A stretch of DNA of 64,000 nucleotides, from assembly GCA_001917125.1 (NCBI GenBank), contig MNTU01000039.1:1-64000 (forward strand). The letters run 5' to 3'. Below the pieces are notes generated by a model. It saw nothing but the letters and a program-made list of their open reading frames with translations, made no database searches and had not been told where the DNA came from. The translations under genes were made by a program, and so were the position numbers. Below are positions 1 through 8,345 of the stretch, piece after piece; position 1 is the stretch's first letter; each line of letters opens with the position of its first letter. The stretch comes from Azospirillum sp. 47_25. GTDB taxonomy: Bacteria > Pseudomonadota > Alphaproteobacteria > RF32 > CAG-239.

Positions 1-1
1 T

Positions 2-160
2 GGCCGAGAAGAGACGGTAACGGTAAAGGAGGGAGACTTTTTCGTACTGAAACCTTATGCCGTCCACTCGTTTAAGTTCAAACAGGATACGCTGATGGTG
101 GCGCTTTATGATAAAGGCGTAGAGGAAGCCGGCGGTCAAAAAGACATCTATGCGGCCTGA
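2..160 (+). CDS. C-terminal end of a cupin-type sugar isomerase/epimerase-like protein (partial)
   Basis: Open frame entering from the left edge and ending at TGA 158-160. The visible 52 residues have the cupin look: a strand, then EGDFFVLKPYAVHSFKF with a metal- or substrate-side His, then a hydrophobic strand. Such small cupins (dTDP-sugar ketoisomerases and 3,5-epimerase-like proteins) are common in polysaccharide gene clusters. It lies 12 bases before the next sugar gene, so the two are probably co-transcribed. The exact substrate cannot be told from this fragment. Confidence 0.55.
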   Translation, partial: GREETVTVKEGDFFVLKPYAVHSFKFKQDTLMVALYDKGVEEAGGQKDIYAA

Positions 161-172
161 AGGAGACAAAGC

Positions 173-1054
173 ATGTACTTAATAGTAGGAGCGAAAGGTT
201 TTCTGGGCAGCTATCTCATAAAAAACATCTTGTCTATGACAAAGGAAGATGTTGTTGCTGCAGATGTCAATTATGTAGAAACAGAACAAAATCCGAGGTT
301 GTCATGGCAAAATTGTGATATAACCAAAGAAAAAGATGTTGAAAAGTTACGAGAATATCTTAAAGAAAAAAATGATATAAAGGTCATATATCTCCCCGTA
401 TATTTTAACGTCAATAAAAATCCTGAAGTAGATAAGCAGGCTTGGAATGTAAATATATTAAGTTTTGCCCGTTTCTTAGATATTTTTGATAAGGTTTCCA
501 CCTTTTATGGTATTTCGACAGATATGTTATACAAAGAAGACAGAGACATACCATATACTGAGCATGATGAAATTACCCCGATGAATGATTATGCACGGCA
601 TAAGGCGGTAGAAGAGCGTATGTTGGAAGCCAAAGGATATAATATTGTCAGATTGCCGGTAATGATGGGGCCAAGTTTGTCATTGGTAAAAAAACATTTT
701 TATGATGATATCGTGTCCAATCTGCGAGCAGGAAAATCAATGGAATTCTTTACGGATTCATGGCGTTCAATGATAGATTTTGACACAGTTTCACAAATAC
801 TGGTCAAATTAATGGAAACCCCTTCAGCACATCAATATCCGATAGTCAACATTGCCGGGGATGAAGCTCTTTCTAAATATGAATTTGCACTTCGTCTGGC
901 CGATAAATACGGCTTAGATAAAAATCTGGTCATCCCGATTTCAATGGATAATGATACTAAAATTTGGACAGAGAAGAGACCAAAGAAAATTTTGCTGGAT
1001 AATAGTTTAGTAAAACAAATATTGAATCTTAAAGAACTAAAAATCAAAATATAG
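173..1054 (+). CDS. NAD(P)-dependent sugar epimerase/reductase (extended SDR family)
   Basis: 293 aa. N-terminal Rossmann motif GAKGFLG (residues 6-12, the GxxGxxG dinucleotide loop). Catalytic YxxxK is visible as Tyr140-Lys144 in NDYARHK, with Ser/Thr at 115-116 upstream. Length and layout match dTDP-4-dehydrorhamnose reductase and UDP-sugar epimerase relatives that make activated sugars in the cytoplasm. An AAGGAGAC ribosome site lies just before the ATG. It is followed after 8 bases by a GT8 gene, so it probably supplies a sugar nucleotide to the glycosyltransferases downstream. The precise reaction is not decided by sequence alone. Confidence 0.8.
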   Translation: MYLIVGAKGFLGSYLIKNILSMTKEDVVAADVNYVETEQNPRLSWQNCDITKEKDVEKLREYLKEKNDIKVIYLPVYFNVNKNPEVDKQAWNVNILSFARFLDIFDKVSTFYGISTDMLYKEDRDIPYTEHDEITPMNDYARHKAVEERMLEAKGYNIVRLPVMMGPSLSLVKKHFYDDIVSNLRAGKSMEFFTDSWRSMIDFDTVSQILVKLMETPSAHQYPIVNIAGDEALSKYEFALRLADKYGLDKNLVIPISMDNDTKIWTEKRPKKILLDNSLVKQILNLKELKIKI

Positions 1055-1062
1055 GAGAGGAT

Positions 1063-2298
1063 ATGAAACGACAGGAAAATATACCAGTATTTATGGTTAC
1101 TAACTGGGATATGGTTGGATATACAGCCACTACAATGGTTAGCGTGTTATGCAATACCCAAAGGAATATCGATTTCTATATTATGGATTGCGGATTGTCA
1201 GACTTTGATAAAAAACAGCTTTCAACACTGAAAAATAAGTTCTCAAACTTAAGCTCAATGTCTTTTTCAAAAGTAGATATAAAACGCTTTGAAGGGATGA
1301 ATGTCTGGTATTATGGTATGTTAGATGCTTGGGCAATGTTGTTGTTTCCTGAAGCTTTTCCTGACGTAAAAAAAGTTGTTCATATCGAAAGTGATACCTT
1401 AGTTGTTGATGATATTGCAAAATTATATAATGAAGATTTAGACAACTATACAATAGGTGGCTGTCCAGAAATAGCTTTTGGGGCAACATCAGAATTATTT
1501 CCATCAAAAGAACATGTCTACTTTAACTTAGGTATGCTATTAATTGATTGCGATAAATGGCGCCAAGATAACACAACGGAAAAATGTTTGGAACTAGGTA
1601 AAAAATATGGCAAGAAATTTAACTGCCTACATCAAGATGCGTTAAATATGCTATATTATAACAATAACTATAAACAACTTCCAAACAGATATAATTTGGG
1701 CGAACGGAAAAATTATGTAAAGAATATTCATCCTGAATTGTCTGAGGAATATTTTGCCCAAGAATGGCAACACCCGGTTATTATTCACTTCTCCCCTAAT
1801 AAGCCATGGAGAACACAACACTCTTTTTATGATTCTAAACGGATTGTCAAGTATTTCAATGAGTGGTGGTTTTATGCCAATCAAACGCCATATGTTGAGG
1901 GATTAAAGAATGCCTTTATAGCTCAAAGGATCGAAGACGGGTTTAAAGGTTTGAAAACGGGAATTGATAATTATGGGTGCAGTATGTTGGATACTTTACC
2001 TCAGGATCATAATTGTGCCAATATCATGGGAGAAAATGTTGTTGTTGGGCAATTCAGAGTAGGAAATTCAATTTTAAGCACAAAAGATGAAAAACATTTA
2101 ATGTTGCCAATTCCGTCAACGGTTAAATATACTTTTTTGGGAATTCCTTTTCTCAAAGTAAAAACAAATAAAAAAGGGGGAAAAAGCTATAAATTATTTG
2201 GAATATTACCTCTCATAAACGTCAAACGAAAGAATAATGGAAGTGAAAGATATAAATTATTATCAATTATTCCCATATTAACTAAAAAAGTAAAATAA
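1063..2298 (+). CDS. Glycosyltransferase family 8-like protein with C-terminal repeat tail
   Basis: 411 aa. The N-terminal 270 residues resemble GT8 (LgtC/GlgA-like retaining hexosyltransferases): an HIESDT motif around residues 107-112 takes the place of the metal-binding DxD, and an HxxxxKPW-type motif (HFSPNKPW) lies near residue 245. The enzyme would transfer a hexose onto a surface glycan at the cytoplasmic face of the membrane. The last 65 residues are different: hydrophobic FLGIPFLKVK, KLFGILPLINVK and KLLSIIPILTKK segments repeat with a spacing of about 25 residues. The same tail occurs on the next gene although that protein belongs to another glycosyltransferase family. Confidence 0.8.
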   Translation: MKRQENIPVFMVTNWDMVGYTATTMVSVLCNTQRNIDFYIMDCGLSDFDKKQLSTLKNKFSNLSSMSFSKVDIKRFEGMNVWYYGMLDAWAMLLFPEAFPDVKKVVHIESDTLVVDDIAKLYNEDLDNYTIGGCPEIAFGATSELFPSKEHVYFNLGMLLIDCDKWRQDNTTEKCLELGKKYGKKFNCLHQDALNMLYYNNNYKQLPNRYNLGERKNYVKNIHPELSEEYFAQEWQHPVIIHFSPNKPWRTQHSFYDSKRIVKYFNEWWFYANQTPYVEGLKNAFIAQRIEDGFKGLKTGIDNYGCSMLDTLPQDHNCANIMGENVVVGQFRVGNSILSTKDEKHLMLPIPSTVKYTFLGIPFLKVKTNKKGGKSYKLFGILPLINVKRKNNGSERYKLLSIIPILTKKVK

Positions 2299-2320
2299 TG
2301 TTATGAGAGAGTAAAAGATT

Positions 2321-3445
2321 ATGTCAGAAGAAAAAGTAACGGTAATCACCGTCGTCTATAATTTGATAAAGTCAGGACGGGTAAAATATTTTAAACAGAT
2401 GTTACGATCTGTTCGTAATCAAACTTATAAAAATATAGAACATATTGTAATGGATGGAAAATCAACAGATGGTACCTTAAGTTTATTGGATAAATATCAA
2501 AAGAAAGGCCATATCAAATACTATAGTGAAAAAGACAATGGTCCTTATGATGCAATGAATAAAGGTATCAAAAAGGCTGATAGTGATTATGTTATAATTT
2601 TGCATAGTGATGATTATTTATACGATAAAAATGTAATAACATTACAGATGAAATATTTAAAACTGACAAATTCAGATTATACAACTGGTGATACTGTTTT
2701 TATTGATAAAGATAACAATGTTGTAACTCCATATTTAGGCATTGCTCATAGATATGATGATAAGTACTTCTTTTTAAAAGGAGATAATACGCCAGTTTTT
2801 TGGATGGAAACGTCATTTAACCATGAAGGAATGTTGTTTAAAAAAAGTGTTTTTGAACGGATTGGATATTTTAGTGATGAAAAAATATATGGAACATCCG
2901 CAGATTTTAAATTTGAAGTTGATTTAGTTTTAAAAGACATAAAACATACCCATATACCATATAATTTTTTATGCTTTAGAACAGGGGGAGCTTCTTCTAC
3001 CGAAGATAAAAGATTCTATAAAATATTAGAATACATATATTCTAAATTTTATTATTTGGATGTTAATAAAAATTTAGCTGAATATGACAAGCTAAGACAA
3101 AATCCAACTCCGTTATTTGTATATTCCTTGAAGAATTACTTAACTTCACTTAATTTGAAAAATTTTGATTATAAAAAATGTTTTGATTTTTTAGATTTAA
3201 TGCTTGAGAAACAAAATCAATGGAAAAATAGCAATGTGTGGAAAGAAGTAAAAGTTAAGAGTTCTCAAATAACAGCTAAATTGTTTTCCATTCTTCCTTT
3301 ATTAAAAATCAAAGATAAAAATAATATAAAATATTACAAATTATTTGATTTTTTACCGTTGCTCAAAGTAAAAACTAATGTAAATGGAACCAAAGAATAT
3401 AAATTATTTAATTTTTTACCAATCATGAAAATAAAGAAAAAGTAA
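2321..3445 (+). CDS. Glycosyltransferase family 2 protein with C-terminal repeat tail
   Basis: 374 aa. GT2 (GT-A fold) start VITVVYN, the MDGKSTDGT segment and an HSDD acidic motif near residues 95-98 that would bind metal and the UDP/dTDP sugar. Residues about 1-230 are catalytic. A linker follows, then three copies of a hydrophobic/basic repeat (KLFSILPLLKIK, KLFDFLPLLKVK, KLFNFLPIMKIK) up to the stop. The start has a weak GAGAG-type site. It lies in one operon with the neighbouring sugar genes and probably builds the same capsule, O-antigen or exopolysaccharide unit. Strongly AT-rich, as often seen for surface glycan genes. Confidence 0.85.
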   Translation: MSEEKVTVITVVYNLIKSGRVKYFKQMLRSVRNQTYKNIEHIVMDGKSTDGTLSLLDKYQKKGHIKYYSEKDNGPYDAMNKGIKKADSDYVIILHSDDYLYDKNVITLQMKYLKLTNSDYTTGDTVFIDKDNNVVTPYLGIAHRYDDKYFFLKGDNTPVFWMETSFNHEGMLFKKSVFERIGYFSDEKIYGTSADFKFEVDLVLKDIKHTHIPYNFLCFRTGGASSTEDKRFYKILEYIYSKFYYLDVNKNLAEYDKLRQNPTPLFVYSLKNYLTSLNLKNFDYKKCFDFLDLMLEKQNQWKNSNVWKEVKVKSSQITAKLFSILPLLKIKDKNNIKYYKLFDFLPLLKVKTNVNGTKEYKLFNFLPIMKIKKK

Positions 3446-3455
3446 GGAAACGACT

Positions 3456-4697
3456 ATGACGTATGAATATCTCATTTTAGGCGCAGGAATTACCGGGTTA
3501 ACCTTGCTCAAAAAAATGCGCCAAAAAGGAATTAATAATATTTTGGCATTGGAAGCCGAAAAAGAGGCCGGCGGGCTTTGCCGTAGTTTTTATGTTGAAG
3601 GCCATGTGGTAGATATCGGCGGTCATTTTTTCCAGACCAAATATAAAGAAGTAGAAGATTTTATTTTTGCTTCTTTTCCGAAAGAGAAAATGTATAAAAT
3701 AGATCCTCGTATTTCTAAAATCAGTATTGAGGGAATGGATGTAGATTATCCTCTGGAATCAAATTTGTGGCAGCTTCCTGTCGATAAGCAAATAAAATAT
3801 TTGATTTCAGTTATTCGTAACGGAGAGGCTTTAGGCAAACCGGAACCTAAAAATTACGAAGAATGGATACGGTGGAAATTAGGGGATATGATCTGTGATA
3901 ATTACTTGTTGCCTTATAATACAAAATTATGGGGCGTAACTCCTGATGAGCTAGATGTCGATTGGATTTATAAAATTCCTCGTGTCGAAGTAGAAGAAGT
4001 TTTGCGTTACTCTTTAGAACGTCAGCAGGATGTAGAAAAATATCCGTGCCATAATCGCCCGTATTATCCATTATCGGGTGGCTATGGACGTGTCATGGAA
4101 GCCATTGCCAAAGATGAATTGCAGAATATTAAATTCAATACAAAGGTAACTAAATTGCGTTTTGACGAAAATGAGCAAGTTTGGGTTATCAATGAAGAAT
4201 ATAAAGCAAAAAACGTAATTAATACAACACCGTGGCCGGATTTATATGAAGCTATGGGCAGACCGGAAGCAATTCGTGAACAGATTAATAAAATAAAATA
4301 TAACAAGGTTGTTGTTTCTTTGTTTGAAACAGACGATAATCCGACCAATTATCATTGGAGGTATCGTCCGGAAATGGAGCAACAGCACCACCGTGAGCTC
4401 TATATCAGCAATTTTGTAAAAGACAGTAAAAATTATGGTGTATTTACGGAAACTAATGCCAATCGTTTTGATGCAAACAAGGTAACCTTTAAGGGACGTA
4501 ATTTGTTTAATTATACTACACCGGCGGCATATCCGATACCGTTGGTCGGTAGAACGGCAGCTATTACGGCGATTTTAGATTATTTCAAACCTAAGCATTT
4601 ATATGGTGTTGGCCGCTGGGGAGAACATCAGCACCATAACCATGATATCTGCATCAAACATGCTCTTGATTTTGTAGATAATCTTCAAGCAAGTTAA
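3456..4697 (+). CDS. UDP-galactopyranose mutase-like / amine-oxidase-family flavoprotein
   Basis: 413 aa. FAD-binding GAGITGL at residues 9-15, followed by the Glu of the Rossmann fold in LALEAE and the GGLCRS and DIGGHFF segments typical of the NAD(P)-binding Rossmann, amine-oxidase/protoporphyrinogen-oxidase-like and UDP-galactopyranose mutase superfamily. The C-terminal GVGRWGEHQHHNHD is the second flavin contact. In this setting it most likely rearranges a nucleotide sugar or acts as a glycan-associated oxidoreductase. Last gene of the + strand operon; a hairpin terminator follows at 4736. Confidence 0.7.
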   Translation: MTYEYLILGAGITGLTLLKKMRQKGINNILALEAEKEAGGLCRSFYVEGHVVDIGGHFFQTKYKEVEDFIFASFPKEKMYKIDPRISKISIEGMDVDYPLESNLWQLPVDKQIKYLISVIRNGEALGKPEPKNYEEWIRWKLGDMICDNYLLPYNTKLWGVTPDELDVDWIYKIPRVEVEEVLRYSLERQQDVEKYPCHNRPYYPLSGGYGRVMEAIAKDELQNIKFNTKVTKLRFDENEQVWVINEEYKAKNVINTTPWPDLYEAMGRPEAIREQINKIKYNKVVVSLFETDDNPTNYHWRYRPEMEQQHHRELYISNFVKDSKNYGVFTETNANRFDANKVTFKGRNLFNYTTPAAYPIPLVGRTAAITAILDYFKPKHLYGVGRWGEHQHHNHDICIKHALDFVDNLQAS

Positions 4698-4735
4698 AAT
4701 TTATGATAAATAAAGCTTAATATAAAATTTTTAAT

Positions 4736-4766
4736 AAAAAAGGAACTCATTTGAGTTCCTTTTTAT
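4736..4766. terminator. Bidirectional hairpin terminator between convergent genes
   Basis: AGGAACTCA-TTTG-paired with TGAGTTCCT (4741-4760), with A-run before and T-run after, so it can stop both the polysaccharide operon (+) and the small gene at 4768-5082 (minus). Confidence 0.85.
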
Positions 4767-4767
4767 C

Positions 4768-5082
4768 TTAAATAAACTTATCCAGATTTTGAATATGTCT
4801 GACCGGAACTTTATACTCGCGGGCAACATCATCATCTTCAATCTCAACAATAAGCAGCTCGCTGACTGATTTTAGCGGCATGCGGGCCTTTTCGTTAATA
4901 TTATCCAGCATAATAGCGCTTTCACGACTGCGATAGAGCAGGGCGCTTGAACCTCCGTCATAAACAAAGCGCGGATTTTCCGGACCGCCCTGATGATATT
5001 TAATAATAATCAGGATTTCGCCGGCTGCATTCTGCAGAATATCGTATTTTCCTTCTTGTTCGGAATTATTAGCGTTAACCAT
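4768..5082 (-). CDS. Small conserved-looking protein of unknown function
   Basis: 104 aa, ATG at 5082 after an AGGCAG-like site. Compact, beta-rich-looking sequence with many acidic residues and no membrane segment or known catalytic motif; residues 20-50 (GEILIIIKY, FVYDGGSSALLYR) look like a beta sandwich or barrel core. It stands alone between the polysaccharide operon and tRNA-Lys. I do not recognise the family; the codon-regular frame and the placement before a shared terminator argue that it is real. Confidence 0.6.
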   Translation of the reverse strand: MVNANNSEQEGKYDILQNAAGEILIIIKYHQGGPENPRFVYDGGSSALLYRSRESAIMLDNINEKARMPLKSVSELLIVEIEDDDVAREYKVPVRHIQNLDKFI

Positions 5083-5256
5083 AATTTACCTGCCTCAATT
5101 GTGTTAAAAACATCTAAATTTGAAAAAACGATAACATATAATTATTAACAAATATACTACATTTTATTTTTTTTGCAAAATTTTCATTTTTTATGTTGAC
5201 TAAGTGTTTTTTATCCTCTATATATCACCTCGTTATGTGAGTTCATCTCCGTTAAC

Positions 5257-5332
5257 GGGCTCGTAGCTCAGTCGGTAGAGCATTTGACTTTTAATCAAAG
5301 GGTCGGCGGTTCGAACCCGCCCGAGCTCACCA
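5257..5332 (+). tRNA. tRNA-Lys (anticodon UUU)
   Basis: Complete cloverleaf of 76 nt including encoded CCA. Acceptor stem GGGCTCG pairs with CGAGCTC (one G-U). D-arm GCTC/GAGC, anticodon stem TTTGA/TCAAA with loop CTTTTAA (anticodon TTT), T-arm GGCGG-TTCGAAC-CCGCC. tRNA genes are frequent integration sites for mobile elements, but no second copy of its 3' end is visible in this window. Confidence 0.98.
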
Positions 5333-5340
5333 TTGAATGA

Positions 5341-5369
5341 AATCTCTGCAGAAATGCAGAGATTTTTTT
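5341..5369 (+). terminator. Terminator of tRNA-Lys
   Basis: AATCTCTGC-AGAAAT-GCAGAGATT followed by T7, 9 bases after the tRNA. Confidence 0.9.
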
Positions 5370-5724
5370 GTGCGCTAAGACTTAGGAAATCAGGGAATTT
5401 GAGAGATTGAAAGACGGGATTTTAGTCTAAGGAGTCCCGCCTTAAAGGGCTTAATTTCGGTCTAAATGGGCAAAAAGTCTACGTTATGTAGGGACACCTT
5501 AGACAGAGTCCCTACATCGGTTTTATTGGTGTTGAGGGGAAAATAGTTAAAATCGGTTCGTGAGTAAAAACCGCTTATCGGTAGTCTAAAAAGCAGGTAA
5601 TTCTCGAACTTTTGCATCAAAAGTTCATTTTAAAATTATTTTTTCTTTATTTGTTTATTCTCTTGCGTATTTAAGCTCCAATTCCTAAATATATAGAAAT
5701 AGCTAAATTAGGAATAGAGTAGAA
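5370..5724. other. Gene-free junction between tRNA and accessory region
   Basis: No convincing gene. It contains GTAGGGAC paired with GTCCCTAC (about 5490-5517) and a second related inverted pair GACGGGA/TCCCGCC with TTAGTCTAAGG (about 5414-5443). This would be the natural place for a left attachment site, but no matching site was found at the other end. An operator-like inverted repeat ATTCCTAA (5681-5688) / TTAGGAAT (5708-5715) sits 10 bases before the ATG at 5725. Confidence 0.5.
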
Positions 5725-6207
5725 ATGGACTTAGATGAGGAACAGAAAAAAGCTCTACAAGAAATAATTGATGAAAAGGTACGAGCTAATAAACAGAAAG
5801 AAGAAAACAAAGCCATTCAAGACGGAAAAGAAATAGAGTGGTATGCTGCATTGGTTAATGCTAACTTTGAAACACGTTTTGAGTTAGATCGTCAGTTACT
5901 GACGATTGCCTCTGCCGCAATTGGTGTTTTGGTCTCATTTATGAATGATATTACCAATTTTCCGTTATTTATATTGTGGCTTACTTCTGGTTTAGCTTTT
6001 CTATCTACAATAGTTTTAGCTCTAAATATTTTTAAAAATAATAAATTTTTATTAGAAGCTATAATAAATGGCCAGGAAACCAGTTTGTTAGATAACTCCC
6101 TAAAAAATAAAGACATAGTTATGAAATGCTGTTTCATTTTTGGGATTATCTCACTTTTTTTTACAGCAATACTGCAACTAGAATTTTTCAATAAAATAAT
6201 TAACTAA
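5725..6207 (+). CDS. Small membrane protein with cytoplasmic N-terminal helix
   Basis: 160 aa. Residues 1-40 form a charged, probably helical segment; then three hydrophobic stretches at about 60-74, 79-102 and 133-152 predict transmembrane helices. No enzyme motif. The layout (charged N-terminus plus two or three helices) resembles membrane effectors of anti-phage or toxin systems such as SLATT-type proteins, but this is only an architectural likeness. AT-rich compared with the phage genes around it, and preceded by an 8-bp inverted repeat that may be an operator. It forms a pair with the 67-aa gene 10 bases downstream. Confidence 0.7.
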   Translation: MDLDEEQKKALQEIIDEKVRANKQKEENKAIQDGKEIEWYAALVNANFETRFELDRQLLTIASAAIGVLVSFMNDITNFPLFILWLTSGLAFLSTIVLALNIFKNNKFLLEAIINGQETSLLDNSLKNKDIVMKCCFIFGIISLFFTAILQLEFFNKIIN

Positions 6208-6217
6208 CGGAGTAAAC

Positions 6218-6421
6218 ATGGCAAATAATACATCTAGACCTTCTATTGCCAAAGATAGTGTGAGCGGAATTTATCGTTCATCATTAACACAAAGCAATAA
6301 AGAACACCTTTCTATCAATAGTGCTTCTAAAATTGGTATATGTAGTCCATCATTGAAACCAACATCTAATTCTAAACCTAATGGCAATATAGGCTCATGT
6401 TCTCCCAAGAATAGTAAATAA
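6218..6421 (+). CDS. Short Ser/Asn/Lys-rich polypeptide
   Basis: 67 aa, good ribosome site CGGAGTAAAC before ATG. Low-complexity, rich in Ser, Asn and Lys, with two Cys-containing Ser-Pro segments (GICSPSLKP, GSCSPKNSK). No fold recognised. The tight spacing after the membrane protein suggests a two-gene operon in which this may be a partner or regulator of that protein. Confidence 0.5.
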   Translation: MANNTSRPSIAKDSVSGIYRSSLTQSNKEHLSINSASKIGICSPSLKPTSNSKPNGNIGSCSPKNSK

Positions 6422-6425
6422 ATAT

Positions 6426-7238
6426 TTATTTAAAGTATCCCAGACAAGTATTGATTTGCAGATTGGGCGTATCAAAGGCATCCCATACCTCATCGGTAAG
6501 AGAGTTACCGTGAGTGATGCGGACAGACAACCCGAGTATGCCGAGTTGCAGATAAGCCATATTGACGCAAAGACTGTCAATATCGGTGGCAAGAATTGCC
6601 AGTCTGCCACCAAGATCGGTCATACCCTGCTTTTGCAGATGACGAATCAGACCGATGATCATTGCCCCCGAACCGCAAGCCGGTTCGGCAACAGTTACAT
6701 AAGGCTTTCCTTGCGGCAAGCCATCACCAAAAGCCACGGCAGCCATAAACTCGCAGACATGAATCGGCGTGAAAAACTGTCCGTGAAAATGCTTATCGAG
6801 CCGCATTTGTCCGAAATAACGCCCCAGATAATCATCCGGCTGCCACGCCAGAAGTTCGGACAATGTCTTAAGCATACTTAAAATAAGGACTATCTGCGGC
6901 TGTTTGTAATATTTTGCCCGCTCATGATATTCGGTATGGCATTGCTCGTATTTGGGCATGTAACGTGCCAGCAGCGCTTCCTGCATGCCGAAATTATGAA
7001 CGATGCACCGTCCCATCAGGCAAAAATCATCAAAAACGGTATGTAAAGCCCGGTTACTTTCCGCCGCCAGTTGGTCAAACATTTTGAAAAATTCGGCTTC
7101 TTTGGCGGAACCGCCGCCATACATGAATTTGTCTTCTTTCGGAGCGGTAGATTCCGACGTGGAAAGTGATGACAGCTGAACGGCAGGTGTTTGCTGAAGT
7201 GCCGGAAGCGTAAAATCAAAAGCAAGCTGATCAGACAT
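6426..7238 (-). CDS. N-6 DNA methylase-like protein lacking the catalytic NPPY motif
   Basis: 270 aa. SAM-binding motif I is clear (VAEPACGSGAMI, about residues 190-201), followed by ATDID (motif II) and NMAYLQLGILG, as in HsdM-type adenine methylases. The preceding GQFFTP segment is also typical. The chain ends about 20 residues after GNSL, before the NPPY/F motif that should carry catalysis, so a SAM-binding but non-methylating role is likely. The ATG at 7238 follows GAGAGGGGAC. Phages and plasmids often carry such shortened homologues. It is expressed from a B-type element (7264-7298). Confidence 0.75.
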   Translation of the reverse strand: MSDQLAFDFTLPALQQTPAVQLSSLSTSESTAPKEDKFMYGGGSAKEAEFFKMFDQLAAESNRALHTVFDDFCLMGRCIVHNFGMQEALLARYMPKYEQCHTEYHERAKYYKQPQIVLILSMLKTLSELLAWQPDDYLGRYFGQMRLDKHFHGQFFTPIHVCEFMAAVAFGDGLPQGKPYVTVAEPACGSGAMIIGLIRHLQKQGMTDLGGRLAILATDIDSLCVNMAYLQLGILGLSVRITHGNSLTDEVWDAFDTPNLQINTCLGYFK

Positions 7239-7263
7239 TTTGTCCCCTCTCTATATATAATAA

Positions 7264-7298
7264 GTGTGAGGGTTGCTTAAGTATTGGCTTTAGTCCAG
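7264..7298 (-). promoter_or_regulatory. B-type upstream element B0
   Basis: Minus strand reads CTGGACTAAAGCCAATACTT then AAGCAA, a divergent member of the B family. It lies 26-60 bases before the methylase-like gene. Confidence 0.6.
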
Positions 7299-7368
7299 TT
7301 GTTTATCCTGCTTTTCATAGAAACTGCAACAAAAATTGAAATCCTTGCAAACCAACGCATTGCGGAAG

Positions 7369-7398
7369 CCCCCTCCCCGGGGGAGGGGAGCTTTTTTC
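7369..7398. terminator. GC-rich hairpin with T-run
   Basis: CCCCTCCCC paired with GGGGAGGGG, followed on + by AGCTTTTTT. No + gene precedes it, so it may serve the minus-strand gene at 7456 or be a structural relic. Confidence 0.45.
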
Positions 7399-7455
7399 TG
7401 AAAAAAGGGAGCAAAAGCGCCGGAGTTATTTCCGGGGTTTTGAGTCTGCGGTGGG

Positions 7456-7791
7456 TTAATCGAATTTTTGTTCGTTATAAGAAAGACCGAGAATTTTATA
7501 GACTTCGCACATCTGTGAAAGAGAGAAACTCTGTGACGGGTAATCACGCAGGTGCCGGAACATTTGCTGCACCAATTTGTAATCAGCTGCGGCCTGTTGA
7601 CTGGCAAAGGCCTGCCCATAAAACTCCTGACACTGGAAAGTATAGCGGTCAATTTTATACGTTTGTCCCCAATCGTTGACCGCAGTTATATAAAGGCGGC
7701 CGATTTTGGTTATTTTCAGGAATATGCCTTTCTGACGGCTATCATTGGGCTCGATCCAGATTTCATCATTAAGCGCATAAGCTTCTAACAT
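7456..7791 (-). CDS. Hypothetical accessory protein
   Basis: 111 aa with the start placed at ATG 7791 because CAGGGGAGATAAAAAT precedes it; the upstream extension would cover the end of the next gene. The N-terminal half (NDEIWIEPNDSRQKGIFLKI) looks like a small beta-barrel; the C-terminal half is helical. Family not recognised. It lies in one minus-strand unit with 7851-8159. Confidence 0.6.
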   Translation of the reverse strand: MLEAYALNDEIWIEPNDSRQKGIFLKITKIGRLYITAVNDWGQTYKIDRYTFQCQEFYGQAFASQQAAADYKLVQQMFRHLRDYPSQSFSLSQMCEVYKILGLSYNEQKFD

Positions 7792-7850
7792 ATTTTTATC
7801 TCCCCTGTTTGAATTTGGGAGCGGACTACACCGCTCCCGAGCGGTTGGGT

Positions 7851-8159
7851 TCACTGTTGTTCCGGTGTGAAGCCGAGTTTTTGCATTTCAGAAAGAATAA
7901 GCGCATCTACCTTTTTGGCAATCTCGGCAAAGCGTTCAGTTAAGAAAGCGTCCATTTTGACATCCTGACGTTCACCGTAAAAACGATCGCGTTCTTCCCA
8001 ATTCCGGATATCCGGCGCTTTGACAAAGGTTTTGCTGCCGCTGGAGAAGCAGTTGATTCTTATCTCCTGCCGAAACGGACGGCCAAAAGAAGACGTATAC
8101 GGATCATGGCTGACGTCAAAACCGCCGCCGGCATATTTGAATTCCACATCATTTTTCAT
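7851..8159 (-). CDS. Hypothetical accessory protein
   Basis: 102 aa from ATG 8159 (site TTTAGGAAAGGAAC just upstream). Mixed sequence with an acidic helical C-terminal half ending TPEQQ. No family recognised. First gene behind element B1; 7456-7791 follows after 59 bases. Confidence 0.6.
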   Translation of the reverse strand: MKNDVEFKYAGGGFDVSHDPYTSSFGRPFRQEIRINCFSSGSKTFVKAPDIRNWEERDRFYGERQDVKMDAFLTERFAEIAKKVDALILSEMQKLGFTPEQQ

Positions 8160-8205
8160 TTTATGTTCCTTTCCTAAACTTCGGGGCAACCCCGTGTCGC
8201 CCACT

Positions 8206-8244
8206 GATGTGTTTGTTTTTGCTTAATGTTTCGTGATTGTCCAG
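8206..8244 (-). promoter_or_regulatory. B-type upstream element B1
   Basis: Minus strand CTGGACAATCACGAAACATT then AAGCAAAAACAAACACATC. Followed by hairpin GGGCGAC-ACGGG-GTTGCCC and an AGGAAAGGAA ribosome site. Confidence 0.7.
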
Positions 8245-8345
8245 TTATTTATTGCGAAAAATGTTCTTTTTTTACCGGATAAAAAAAACAGCCCCGGAAA
8301 CCGGAGCCGTTCACCGTGGCGTGGGTATGAAACCGTCCCGCACAT

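Noticed and set aside
5257..5332. tRNA-Lys as the attachment site of the element
   Set aside because: Position fits, but no repeat of the tRNA 3' end (GTTCGAACCCGCCCGAGC region) was found elsewhere in the window, and large serine recombinases often use other targets.
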